Part shown: positions 1-11,299 of the stretch, piece after piece
Layout: every line of letters begins with the position of its first letter
Numbering within the stretch: position 1 is the first letter of the stretch
NCBI GenBank assembly: GCA_047967505.1
Contig: CM106541.1
Reading direction: 5' to 3' (one strand)
Source: Dipteris shenzhenensis
Taxonomy: Eukaryota; Polypodiophyta; Polypodiopsida; Gleicheniales
Length of the DNA stretch: 64,000 nt
Position numbers and translations under genes: made by a program
The notes under the pieces: model-generated
Database searches by the model: none
Told to the model about the DNA's origin: nothing
Seen by the model: only the letters and a program-made list of their open reading frames with translations

Positions 1-396
1 CGGGTAGGTAGTGTCTTTTTCACACAACCTCTAGAATTATTCATGAGATAATCTTAGATATTCAAGGTCCAAGTTAAATGCAATCACTATTTATGTCTTA
101 TAATTTCATTCAGCATGAGAATTTTGTGTCAATTTGGAACTACAGTTTTCCATGTTTTCCACTACAAGGGCTACAAATTGCACAGGCTCATCCCTAACTT
201 TGTATGCCATGGTAAACGACACAAACATGTCACAAATTTTCATTTATTTTGTATCTATGCATAATTCATCTCTTTGGTGGTCCTAACAGTCTCCCATGTC
301 CCTTTCCCATGGAAGAGAAAGATTGTCGTGAAGACCATAACCTTACATGAGATAGGACATACCTTACCAATAATGTGAACGGTGTAAGGTTGCGCT

Positions 397-525
397 GCCT
401 CTTTTGGATGCCTAAATTCATGACCCCATTTGGATTCATAAATCAAAAGATACAAGATGTCAGGTCCTGTATCTTTTGATTTACGAATCCAAATGGGGTC
501 GTGAATTTAGGCATTCAAAAGAGGC
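397..525. repeat. Long imperfect inverted repeat (foldback)
   Basis: The left arm (about 397-453) is the reverse complement of the right arm (about 469-525), with about three mismatches over some 57 bp and a loop of about 15 bp. A third, partial direct copy follows at about 536-605. The structure suits a MITE-like or other foldback element. A source of small RNA is possible but unproven. Confidence 0.75.
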
Positions 526-1113
526 TTAATGCGTTGCCTCTTTTGGCCCAAGACATGATAATTTCGACGTCCTGTATCTTTTGATTTAGAATGCAAATGG
601 GGTCATGTTACATATCAAAACGAATGGCAAGGCATGACTTAGATGATTATCATGACCTTTTGCACCATTTAGTAAAACATCATGCATCAAAATGTGAATT
701 TAATAAAGAGTAATAAGGAAATTTTTAAAAAGGAGGTGATAAGGAAATAAAGGAGTAAAAGGAATTTTAAGGAAAACTAAGAGAAATGAAGAAAAATCAA
801 TGAAAAAATCCTGAATATATTTAAAAAATAAGAAAAATAGAAATTTTATTTTAAAAATTTAGAAATATAGGAAAGAATGAAGGGAAATTAGGGAAATAAA
901 AGGGAAAAATAAAGCAATAAAATATGTTAAAGGAATTTGAGAGAGAAGGGAAGAAATAAGATAAAGATGGATTATAAATTATTAGGAAGAAAAAAGGAAC
1001 TTGGAAAAAGGTAGATTAGAAAACTAAGTGAAGAAAAACAGGGGTTGGGGGGGGAGGGGGGGGCGGAAAGATAGAAAGAAAAAAGGGAGTTAAAAAGAAG
1101 GAAGGGGTAGGAT

Positions 1114-1118
<5 letters not shown>

Positions 1119-1159
<41 letters not shown>
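1119..1159. repeat. (TG)n microsatellite
   Basis: An uninterrupted TG tract of about 41 bp precedes a block starting near 1165 that reappears, diverged, after the shorter TG tract at 2565-2588. Confidence 0.9.
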
Positions 1160-1162
<3 letters not shown>

Positions 1163-2557
1163 AATGTGCTATTGCTAAGGAAAAGTTATGAAAGTAACCA
1201 ATTTTGAAAAAATTAGAAAAGAGAAAAAACGAATGTTATGTTGAGTCCATTTTTTAAAGCTTATCCATTCAATTTTCTACGTCCATGTGTTCTGCTTGTT
1301 ATTCCATCTATTTTTGGTTCACTATTTTTGAGTCCAAGCAGTTTCTTTACATGTTGGACTTTTGACTCTATAAAGAGCATTTTTTGAGAAAGCAATAGAA
1401 ATTTTTTGAAAGAAATGTAAAAACTTTAATATCTTGGGAACTTCAATAGGCATGAAGGCTAATCCATTATTCACATAGGGGAAGTATTAGAACTATGGAG
1501 TTAGTTTAATAAATTATCCTCGGGATAATTTTTGGTTAGGATTCATTAAAGGTCAAAAATACCTTGGGTCCTAGGTTACGATATCCATGATGTTATGTCA
1601 TAGACATAGTTTAAAGATTTTTGAGGGGGCACATGATGTGTTAGGGTCTATATAACTTCCCAAGACATTGTGGATTGTAATAAACTATTTGTGCATGCGT
1701 GCATGGGTGTGTGTGTGGGGGGGGAGGGGGGGCACCCCCAACCAAGAGGAACTTACTGCTAATAAGTGAATAAAAGTGGATCTATATGATAAGTGTCAAA
1801 ATGAAAAAATGATGCCAATACTAAATGCATAAACCACTTCTACAAAATAGATATAAAAGTTAGTAAAAAATAAGACAGATCACAAAATGACTAGGGATTA
1901 TCCATGCTAAAGAATTATCCCATGGATGTGAATTAATTGTATGGCACTAGTGCGATCAAAGGCTTGTTATGAAATCAAAGTGTGTGTTTAGATTAAAAAT
2001 TCCCATCAATAATTCAGGCATACAATTAATTCCATCAATTGGATAAAAAGTTAAAAAAGGAAATGTATAAGGAAAAAATGTTTGAGATATCTAAGTTGAA
2101 AAATGCAACAACTAGAGTTTCCAAAAATTTTGATCGAAATTAAGAATTTTTTAATAATATTAAGTTTGACAAACTTAATAATGAAAAAAGATGTTGAATC
2201 CTCAGACAGTCCAGGTTCCAAGATTGGGGTCCATTACCTACCACCATCTAAACAAAGTAGGTGTTAGAACATCATATTTACATTTGGGTAGATAGTAATG
2301 CATATTTTCCCCGGTTTGTTATCACTTTATCTAGGAATATAGACAATAGTATGGATTTTAAGATAATTAAAAGAAATTTAAGCCACAAGTGAAGTTTAAG
2401 TCACAAGTGGAGTAAGGAGTGAATGAGTGCATGGGTTGAGAAGGTATTAGAGGAGGTATAAGACAATTAGTGGGCTTGGTGTGTGGGGTGGTTAAAAAGT
2501 GTAAAGGGGATATTTCAACGGGGATACCTAAAAGAATAATTCATAGTTAGGGAAGCA

Positions 2558-2560
<3 letters not shown>

Positions 2561-2588
<28 letters not shown>

Positions 2589-2860
2589 AAACAAATAAGT
2601 GTTTGTGTATGTGACATACATTTACTAAAATCAAAATTGTGTTTATGTGTGCACACGCGCTTGCAATTGCTAAAGAAAAGCTATGAAGTAACCAATTTTG
2701 ACAAGCTTGGAAAAGGTACAGTTAGAACAAGGAATTGCTATTTTGAGCCTATTTGTTCTACATTCATTTGTCCAAGTTGTAGGTCATGTATTCCAGTTCC
2801 TAGATCCATTTGTTTCTATTTTTGTAGTGTAACACAAAACGGGGGGTTTGGTTTTGGTCA
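2561..2860. repeat. Diverged copy of the 1119-1400 block
   Basis: After the TG tract, this segment repeats the order of words seen at 1165-1400 (TTGCTAA.GAAAAG.TATGAA, then AACCAATTTTGA, then TTGAG.C.AT), with many differences. It is an old duplication or two copies of one repeat family. The open frame starting at 2565 is mostly the microsatellite and is not a gene. Confidence 0.5.
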
Positions 2861-3165
2861 TGTCTCAACCCATAAATTGAAGAAGAGAGAAGAGATTTAG
2901 GCATTAGATGAAGCTTAAAGAGACACTCACTCTCTATCTTCTCAAATCAAAACAAAGATATAGACATCAAAGGTGAGTTGTACTCTAGCATTGGAAATAA
3001 GAAAGGCTAAGGGGAAGCATTGATTTGAGCTAATCGGTCAGCCGCAAAAGTAAGGACGAGCCATTGTTTGAAGAACATCTTTTGACTCAACACAATGTGA
3101 ATTGATGTGAAAGGCGTGAATTGATAGGGCTGATTTGGTTGAATGGGACAGTTGGGACAAAACAT

Positions 3166-3620
3166 AGATCTTGAAAAGATGAAGATTCTGATATCAGTTT
3201 CATTCAAAACGAAGCTTGGAACAAAAAGTTATGACGGTTTACAAAAGGTTCTCAAAACTACTCCAAACAACAAACTCGACCACTCAGACAATGGTAACTT
3301 TTATTCTACTAAATGGAACAAATATCTGAATACATCAATAGATAGATCTTGAAAAGACAAAGATTCTAATATCAGTTTCTTTCAAAACAAAGCTTGGAAC
3401 AGAAAGTTATGACGGTTTTACGAAAGGTTCTCAAAACTGCTCCAAACAATAGACCTAACCACACAAAAAACAATAACTTTTATTCTACTAAATGGAACAA
3501 ATATCTGAATACATCACTAGATATATCTTGAAGAGACAAAGATTTTGATATAAGTTTCATTCAAAACGGAGCTTAGAGTAGAAAGTTATGACCATTTTAC
3601 GGAAGACTGTCAAAACTATC
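3166..3620 (+). repeat. 179-bp tandem repeat, about 2.5 copies
   Basis: The word CTTGAA(A/G)AGA and its following sequence recur at about 3168, 3347 and 3526, a spacing of 178-179 bp. The first two units run through the same GTTATGACGGTTT and CTACTAAATGGAACAA words. The third unit is partial and decays near 3620. The array lies just beyond the putative end of the Tat-type LTR. Confidence 0.85.
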
Positions 3621-3754
3621 CATACCTGACTGCAGCTATGGAATGGGCAACGATCTCCTTCAGCAAAGAAGTAGCTTCCCAGATACATGGAAAATTGAGG
3701 TTGCCCAGGGGAGTAGAGAATACCCTTAACATAGATCTAGAAATGACTCACTCA

Positions 3755-4728
3755 TGTGAATACACTAAGCTTTAGAGTGAGGAGAGAGGAGATGGAAGAA
3801 GCATGAGGAAAAGGAAGCATGAACTTTATTCAAAACATCAAAAGCAAGAAGAGGGGTACAAAGTGAGAGCCTAATGCTCTAGGGAGAAGGGAAAAGATAG
3901 GCAAAGCTAGATACAAGTGATGGCATAACTACAAAGGGAAGAACCAGATGCTGGAGAGGGAGGAGAGAGGTCTCTTTTATAGAGCAATTCTCACCCTCCT
4001 TCACCTTGTTACATTTTCAACCAATAGATTCCTTCACCCCTAGTGATGTAAGAACATGGGTCACCATCAAATGTCCTTTTAGGCACATTTTTACAAGTGT
4101 CCCATTACAAGATCCTCATGACTCTTTAAAAATTAAGAAAGTCAAGAGTCTTTCCCCTTGGAGCCCATAGGGACCCTCTCTTTTCCATATGTCAACATCC
4201 TCCATATACCACCTTGGAATTCTAGAAGGATTCCTCTTGACTTTCCACTGTTCCACACTCCTCCACATGCCCTCCATGTGCTTGGCATGTGCTCTCCATA
4301 TTATTTTAGTACATGATGGAGGCCATGCAGTCATTTGGCCCACTCAAAATACATGACTCACTTCTATTTTCCCAATTACAAAGCAAATAATATATCTCTC
4401 AAACCATTCTATCCCTATACCAAGGTATTTCTAATTCATACCCATGGTATTTACAATGATGTGCTCCACTCATAATCACATTTGCAATCATTTTCACTAA
4501 TTATTCTAATTATTATCAAATCCACATTAATGATTATATGAAATAACATAGTCGACATCAAAAGATTTACAAGCTACAACGAGAGTAGCCACAAAGAGCC
4601 ATCTCCCGCTACCAACTTCTCCATCACGCTTCTTGGTTCTTTGTCTACATGGCTAGCTTTTGTCACCTTGCAGGCCCCACAAATCCTTACACAGGTTTCA
4701 AAACAAAATATCATTTTTTGTTGTCACA
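3755..4728 (-). repeat. Putative 3' LTR of the Tat-type element
   Basis: On the minus strand a purine tract (4729-4741, reading AGGGGGGAAAGA) is followed at once by TGTGACA. A sequence ending in TCACA lies about 974 bp on, at 3755. A TATA-like CTATAAAAGAG lies at about 3972-3982 and an AATAAA at about 3827-3832, in promoter-then-polyA order. No second LTR is present to confirm the ends, so the lower boundary is tentative. Confidence 0.5.
3972..3982 (-). promoter_or_regulatory. TATA box of the Tat-type LTR
   Basis: CTATAAAAGAG on the minus strand, inside the putative LTR and upstream of an AATAAA. This is the expected layout of an LTR promoter. Confidence 0.45.
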
Positions 4729-4835
4729 TCTTTCCCCCCTAGCAAATCCTCATTCTTGGCATGGGGGTCTGTTGGCCATGGTATCCGCGGATAAAACACT
4801 TTTAATCGGTACTCATTGGCATGTCCAGGGACCTC

Positions 4836-5138
4836 TTAACCATTTGCATCTTCCAAAAGATAAGTGTTACTTTTGAACTTTTTCTTCACCCTGAAGGGAC
4901 CTTCCCAACGCCGAAGGAGTTTCTTGTCTAGCTGCTTCTCCACATGACCATCGAACTTCATGACCAAGCTTCCTTCTTTGAGTTCTGGCTTCTTCTTCTT
5001 CTTCTTGGTAAGAGCATCATACCTTGCTTTGCGATGTTGCTGTGCTGCCTCCAAATGTTGAAGTGCTTGAAGCCACTTCTCATCCAAGGTCTCCAGCTGT
5101 ACTAGACGTTGGGCATGTGTTTCTTCTTCGTTGCACAA
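4836..5138 (-). pseudogene. Integrase C-terminal region (Tat-type gypsy)
   Basis: About 100 residues with a basic central stretch and the pattern SLVMKFDG...LLRRWEGPFRVKK, as in the C-terminal DNA-binding part of gypsy integrases. There, a strand-rich module ends with a GPF.V motif followed by YLLE. It is separated from the catalytic core (5211-5684) by a frame break. No chromodomain is visible after it, which agrees with a non-chromoviral lineage. Confidence 0.65.
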
Positions 5139-5210
5139 TCGAGAAAAAGACGTGCAAAGGCTTTAGATTTCCAATTCTATTAGCAATATGGCCTCCACTC
5201 CATAAACTAG

Positions 5211-5998
5211 CTAAAAAGGTGTGAAACCAAGGAAGAGCTTAAGAGTGGTTCTATAAGCCCACAAAACCTCTAGTATATGCACATCCCACTTCCTTTTCAT
5301 GGTGTCTACTAGCTTAGACAAGGACCCACAAAGCAAACCATGAGTTTTTTCCACAAGACCATTGCATTGGGGATCATATGGAGTTGATATGACATGATTT
5401 TTTTTCAATTTGTGCACCAAAGATTCAATCAAAGTCATTCCATCTGTAAGGATTTCCAAAGGGCAACCAAAACGGGCACATATAAACTCCTTGAGAAATG
5501 ATGCCATCGTTGTTGCTTTGTTGTTAACAGAATCTTTTGCTTCTGCCCATCTAGTTGCATAATCAATTGCAACTAATATATAATACTTCCCTTGTGAAGA
5601 ACAAGGAAGGGGGCCAACAAAATCCAAACCGCACCTCTCAAATGGACCATATGTTGGAATGGGATTCAAGGGCCTAGGAACCAACTGCTTGCGTCCATAT
5701 GCTTGGCATACCTCACAACTTCGGCACCACTCATGGACATCTTTGTTGACTCAGGGCCAATAATACCCTGTGTTATAAGGATCTTTCAAGTAGTGCTAGC
5801 TGAAGCAAAGTGACCTGAACATTCATGATACAGCTCCGTAATCCTTTTAGATTCTTCCAAGCTCACTACCCCCTTAAGAACCTTATCTTTACCTTGCTTG
5901 TATAGAACATCCCCAAGGATTATATAAGGATGAGCCTTCCTTGTGAGCCTTTGCTTTTGTTGAGGGGTCAATCCATGAGAAAAATGTCCTTCATCCAA
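5211..5998 (-). pseudogene. Integrase, zinc-binding region and DDE core
   Basis: The upper part (5786-5998) resembles the region before the integrase zinc finger, with ELYHECSGHF giving the two histidines. The lower part (5211-5684) is the catalytic core: LDFVGPL holds the first Asp, EILTDG the second Asp, and NGLVEKTHG the Glu of a DDE triad. IDYATRWAEA and AYRTT are standard flanking words. A stop and a frame break divide the two pieces. It belongs to the Tat-type element and is inactive as read. Confidence 0.8.
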
Positions 5999-6036
5999 GT
6001 AATATTGAACATTTTGGAGCTCTCGCCAACTTGTAT

Positions 6037-6837
6037 CTATATCAATGCAAGAGTAGCTTCAGTGAAAGAATCCATAGCTTTAGTAGCCATCTCATCAACT
6101 TGATGATTATCTTTTCTTTGAATATGCACAAACTTGCAAAACTCAAAAGCTTCCTTTAACTCCATCGCTCTTTTATAAAGATCTTGTAGATTAGGACTCC
6201 GTGCCTTATAAACACCTTTCATTTGCCTAATGACTGGTTGAGAGTCTCCTTTTACCTCTACCTCTTTCACTCCTTCCTTTTAGCAATCTTCTAATCCACA
6301 GATCAATGCATTGTACTCAGCCACATTATTTGATATTGTTTTGGGAAATAGAATTATTCCCCCAGCCCCACATTTCCTAGAAGGGCTAAAGGCTCCATCA
6401 AAATGCAGCTTGAAAGCTGCTGGCGGGGTCTCCAACTCTTTATCTAAGTCTTCCTTTGCCTTTGTTACTTCTTCCTCCTTACCTCCTGTAAGCGAATCTG
6501 CCAGAGAAGCTCTAGTGGTGCTTTTTGTAATAAAAGTGAAAGAGGACTCTTGAAGCTCACAAATCCACTTAGCAAACTTTCTAGTAGAATTGGGTTTGCG
6601 GACCGAAAATTGTAAAGCAGGTTGAGACATAAGGAAGAAAAAAGGGCGAGGTAGCAAGTATGACCTAAACTTCTTCACTGCAAAGACTGAAAATAAACCT
6701 TCTTTCTCCATTTCACCGTACCTCTCCTTAGCCTCCGTGAGTTGCTGACTTGCATAATACACTGGTTGCATGCGTCCTTGCTCACCCTTCTGAAGTAGTA
6801 TAGCTCCCACTGAATGAGTTGACACACTTGGATTCAC
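6037..6837 (-). pseudogene. Dual RNase H region (retroviral-type plus archaeal-type)
   Basis: The first half continues from reverse transcriptase with SVGAILLQ, the usual RNase H start with its Asp replaced, then YYASQQLTEAKERYGEMEKE. After a linker rich in Glu and Lys comes a second RNase H: LHFDGAF...GAGGIILFP...NNVAEYNALICGLE. It continues past a stop (near 6280) into EVKGDSQPVIRQMKG and ends with HIQRKDNHQVDEMA. The DG, AEYNAL and GDSQ words belong to the archaeal-type RNase H that Tat-lineage elements carry as an extra domain. Confidence 0.8.
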
Positions 6838-6864
6838 ATAGAAATCATCCTCCCACCTAGGAGG

Positions 6865-7854
6865 CTACATAATTGGCCTTTGGCTCATGCATTCCTTAAG
6901 AAAACAAAATGCCTCATCTTGCTCTAGTCCCCATTGGAAAGAGACATTTTTCTTTGTCAATAAATTTATAGGATACATCTTTTCAGAAAACATATCAACA
7001 AAGCACTGGTAATACTTTGTTTTACCCAAAATGCCCCTCACCTCTCTGACATTACTAGGTGGTGGAAGGGCCATGATTGCTTGTACCTTCTCAGGATCCA
7101 TTTCTATACCTTCCTTTGAGATAACATGTCCTAACAGCACCACCTTCTTCCTGGCCAAATGGCATTTTGCAAAATTAAGGCAACCTTTTGCATCATCAAT
7201 ACTTTTCAATGCAATCCTCAACTTTTCCAAGTGATCCACAAGGCTTGAATAAATGCAAAAATCATCCAAAAACACTCTTACGAACTTTCCCAAGTAGGGT
7301 GCAAATACTTGGCTCATGAAACATTGGAAAGTTGCTAGTGCATTACTTAAACCAGATGGCATCACCCTATATGCATACACCCCCCATGGTGTAACAAATG
7401 AAGTCTTCCTTTGATCTTCCTCACAAATCCGAATTTGGAAGTATTTGGAGTATCCATCACATACTGAATATATTTCATGGCCTGAAACTTGATCCAATAT
7501 CTCATCCTGAAATGGTAGAGGAAAATAATCCCTCTTTGTGCATGCATTCAGAGGGTGAAAGTCCACACAAACATGCCATTTCTTTCCTTTCTTGGGAGTA
7601 ACCACCACTAGAGAACCCCACTCTGAATTCTCAACTAGAAAAATAAATCCAACTTGGAGCAAGTTAGTTACCTTCTTCTTGAGCACTTCTGCTTGTACCA
7701 CTCCCAACTGTCTATGTTGTTGCACCACTGGCTTGCTTTGAGGCTTCAAGTCAATTTTGTGCTCCATTAAGGTAACTTGGTGCACCTGTGAGTAATTATT
7801 TGCAAACAGATTAGGAAACCCATCAAGCATTTCTAGGTATTCATCTCTTCCCAT
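6865..7854 (-). pseudogene. Reverse transcriptase (Tat-type gypsy)
   Basis: About 330 residues. Recognisable in order are the HKIDLKP..KPVVQQHR entry, WHVCVDFHPLNACTKRDYFPLPF, YSKYFQIRI, TSFVTPWGVYAYRVMPSGL and the catalytic box FLDDFCIYS, a variant of F/Y-x-DD with both aspartates kept. LGHVIS..GIEMDP.KV and the connection domain follow. The frame is open over its whole length although the neighbouring domains are broken. It stops at 6865, where RNase H should follow directly. Confidence 0.85.
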
Positions 7855-8653
7855 TTTCCGGCAAAATCAATTCTCTCATCAAGAAGAATCTCATTTTGTT
7901 GGCAAAGACTAGTGTGATCCACCACTTCCTCATACATGGTTGAAGATGATTCTCCTTCTGAAGCTCCATTTCCTTGATTGTCCCCCCAATCAACACTTAG
8001 GCAAAGACCAAACACCACTCCTTCCACCTCTCCTTTTGAGATGGACTCCTCGGAGGTGCCACTTGTCTTGTGATCAGATGACTCGGACTCTGAGCTCTTA
8101 GAAGTCGAAGTTTCCTCCTTTACCACCTTCTTGTGGTGACTCTTGATGTTGTAGTGGACCTTCCTATTCCCTCCTTGGAGAATAAGATCACCCGCCTCCC
8201 ACTTCTGTACTGCCTTCACTTGACAGAGCTAAGGCCTTCCCAAGATCAATGGGTAAGCCCTAGCATCTGGTTTTGTAGGATTAACCTAAAATGTTGTAGG
8301 TACAGAAATTCCACACACATCCACTGCCAAATTCTTCACCATTCCTAGAGTTTTACTCTAGTATTATCAGCCAACTTAATACAATAAGGAGAGTTAAGAG
8401 AATATAACTTCAAATGAGCATCTTTCATTGTCTTTTCACTCATGACATTTATCGATGCATCCCCATCAATGTATGCATTAGAAATAATCTGGCCATCTAT
8501 GATAACATCAACAACAAGTACATCATCTCCCACATCTATGTCTATATTTTGTGCCATAGGTGTCCCATTATCCTTTTTCTTCTTTTTTCTTAGACTCCCT
8601 AGTGCTGGGGCCAATTTAATCCATTCCTTCCTAAGTTTTGGAGAGAGTGCCAA
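7833..8653 (-). pseudogene. Protease and linker region of Tat-type element
   Basis: The upper piece (8345-8653) holds an aspartic-protease-like core, IIDGQIISNAYIDGDASINVM, where the family has a D-S/T-G or D-G-G motif. The lower piece (7833-8219) is an acidic, Ser-rich linker leading to reverse transcriptase. A frame break lies between them. No function beyond the retroelement is suggested. Confidence 0.6.
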
Positions 8654-8864
8654 AAGCTGCCCGAATGTGATTTATGCAGTCTTCTCTCTAAGGTCTGTTA
8701 ATAGATCATAACTAAGAGTCCCTTGTCCAAGAGGAAAATTAGATTGTCCAATCTTTCTTCGGGATTACTTTTTCTTCTTATGTTTCCATTCTTTCTCTTT
8801 CTCCTCTTTCTTGTCACTCCTAGTTTTACGACTTCTTGTCATCAATGGCATCAAAGTTTCTTCC

Positions 8865-9605
8865 TCATCTTCCTCCTCTGAACATGTTCTTTCTAAGAGT
8901 ACTACACTCTTGTCTTCTTTTTTTTTTCAATTTTGGACATTTGGGACGATAGTGTCCCTTCTCTTGACATTCATAACAGGTAACATTGCTTTTATCCCTA
9001 GGCTTATCCTCAATTCGTGGAGCCCTAGGTGGCTTGGCATTCACTAAGTGCAACTTCAAATCAGCAAATTCTACCATCAATTGTGCAATATTATGATTTA
9101 GTGAGGGAGCAGATACCTGGGATGTTGAGGCTACCTTTACCCGATGTGCCGGAGTCATAATACTTGTAGATGGTTGAAATGCAGACTCAATTTGATGGGC
9201 CGCCTCCTTCTTCAAAGCAATGTGAAGAGCCTCTTTGAAATTACTGGGATTTTTACTTAGAACCTTTCCACACAAGGTAGAATCCAAACCATAAATAAAT
9301 TTGCTCATCTTGAGATGTTCCATTGCCAATGAACCTTTAGAATCTCCCGTACAAGATGAAGAAGACTCAACCACATGCAAAGCAGCTTGTTGGTACTTGA
9401 TGAATAAATCCTCATACCTCATAGCAAAGGTCGAAACTGACTCTCTTTCCTTTTGGGAAATCTTCTCCAATTGCAATAACAAGGAATTTGGTGACTCCAA
9501 TGTCCCAAATCTCTCCTTCATTGCCTTGACCAAGCTTTCCCAAGCATCGCTAGTGTATGTTCTATTTTCTACTACTAGTTGCCATAGATAATATGATCCA
9601 ACCAA
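8865..9605 (-). pseudogene. Gag C-terminal part with CCHC zinc finger
   Basis: About 246 residues. The first half matches the gag core pattern of gypsy elements (W..L...F..RFGT, LLLQLEKISQKERESVSTF, then MRYEDLF). Near residue 210 a CCHC finger, CYECQEKGHYRPKCPKLKKK, binds nucleic acid in family members. The N-terminal gag and any start codon upstream of 9605 are missing or broken, so this is a 5'-truncated remnant. Confidence 0.75.
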
Positions 9606-11197
9606 TGGTTACTACAAGGAATCATCTTCCCCCTAAGCTAAGCTATACATTTTGAGGTAAAATTGGAAGGATTGAGGTATAAAGTCACCTCTAATATAAG
9701 GGTGTAACATATGAATCCTTCAATAATACGAGCCCTGAGTATATAATCTTATCAATAAAGGACCGAATGTAATACTCCCATATTTATGCAATTGTTCATA
9801 TGCTTTGACGAGGCCAAAGAGCTCCTCTATTGCTTTAGAAATTATAAACTTATCATTTATCCCTCTTGTTAATTCTTGTGATATTCTCCTCTTTAAAGAA
9901 ATCAACCTATGTTTTTTTTTTTTTTGATTTGAGAAAAACTTTATCATAAGATTGGTGCACTATGTGCTTGAACTAATCGTCAAATTCTACAAACTACTTA
10001 AAGACTGACCTGGGTACAAGCAACAACTAGAATGGTGGAAATCAGATGAAGGTCAACTCAATGCTTACAAAAATAGCTTCAAAGTAAGTATCTAAGTGTA
10101 CTCATGACTACCCAAAATTATCCTAAGAGCGTGTATAATAGAGTAAATGTGTTGTCAAACACAAACTACTAGCCCCTAAATCTTCTTTGAAACATTGGTT
10201 TTAGATGAGCAATTAATGCTTGAAAAGAGCCCATTAAAGTATGGACCCACATTTTTGGACCATATTTTGCCTCAAAAATGGTTGCACAAGTACCTCAAGT
10301 GCACTGCCCTCATGCTATTGTAAGTGATCTTACATGACACGTGTGGCACAAGGAAAACATTGCTGGCAAGTCCATTTCAAAAAGATGATGTACAACCTTC
10401 AATTGTGGTCTGACTTTTTAAATATAGTCTTTGACAAATAACATTGAATGTCGTTAACAGATTGCATGGGTTTGGATGAACTTGAACCATGAACCTGTGG
10501 AAGGTGGTGAATGTTAAAGCACAATGTGAAGGCCATGGGCAGCTCAAGGAGCTTTGTGCTATGAGATCATTAACTTTTTAGCTGTGCTATTAAACATTTG
10601 CGCTCCTGCAGCAGGAGGTGTCCGAGCTATAATTAGGGCAATAGTTGTAAGAGGAGAAGGGAAGCAGCCATAAAGAATTCATATTTTGATCGATTTTGTT
10701 TGATGTGTAGTAGCAAAATGATGAAGAGTAGCTATAAGGGGAGAAGGAACGAAGTATGAAAAGAAGAGAGAGCACGTAGAAAAAAACAATAAGCTATCCT
10801 AGCCCAAGCTACCCAGCAACTAGTTCAAACTGTGTCCTTAAAGAGCGAGATAAATTCTTACTGCCTTTAAAGAATGCAGCAGATCAAAATTTTACAAGTT
10901 TGTCGTTATTAGCACTTATTAATACATTTTTCTACAATTCTTATTCATCAGGTGGGGACTCAAATGGAGGTTTCTTTTAATTAGAGTGATCCATCCCTCA
11001 TCAGGGAAAACTAAGTATCAAAACTATATACATTATCATTCGGACAATCTCGTCGGTAGGATTCCATCTCTATACCATGGTCTGGGATTGTAGCAAACAC
11101 AGGAACGCAGGTATTATATGCTGCAAAGTTGGGATGGGAGCGTGGAACGCCCTAGTAATCTTCTGAGCATAGAGCAGAAAAGGTCATCTGAGATCAT
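9606..11197. other. 3' flank of DGAT2, no gene seen
   Basis: This is the stretch between the DGAT2 stop codon (11198-11200) and the decayed Tat element. It should contain the DGAT2 3' untranslated region and polyadenylation site directly below 11198, but I could not fix the end. No domain, LTR or RNA gene was recognised. Confidence 0.5.
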
Positions 11198-11299
11198 TCA
11201 GTAAACATATAGAGGGACACCCTTGTAACCTGCATCCACTTTGTGCTTCTCGTACAGTTCCTGGAGGGAGGAGAGATAGTTCGCATGCATTTTAGAGAC
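11198..11299 (-). CDS. DGAT2: DGAT2 exon 9 and stop
   Basis: It encodes [20 protein letters not shown] and [13 protein letters not shown], then TGA at 11200-11198. The ALQ.L.E.HK...GY ending is typical of DGAT2 proteins. Confidence 0.93.
   Translation of the reverse strand, partial: VSKMHANYLSSLQELYEKHKVDAGYKGVPLYVY

Larger units (their letters stand above)
1..3165. other. AT-rich non-coding region with microsatellites
   Basis: I find no gene here. The stretch is rich in A and purines on the plus strand. It holds two TG dinucleotide tracts, G-runs near 1044-1064 and 1717-1732, a long hairpin (397-525) and two diverged copies of a block that follows a TG tract (about 1119-1400 and 2561-2860). 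The short open frames have no recognisable domain and look like chance. Confidence 0.6.
3755..9605 (-). mobile_element. Decayed Ty3/gypsy element, Tat-type, minus strand
   Basis: Gag, protease, reverse transcriptase, RNase H, a second RNase H and integrase follow one another from 9605 down to 4836. A purine tract and a putative 3' LTR come next (4728 down to 3755). The extra archaeal-type RNase H between the usual RNase H and integrase is a mark of the Tat lineage (Ogre/Retand group). Stops and frame breaks separate all domains, and the 5' LTR, primer site and N-terminal gag were not found, so this is a dead, 5'-truncated copy. It lies on the same strand as DGAT2 and downstream of it. Confidence 0.8.
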
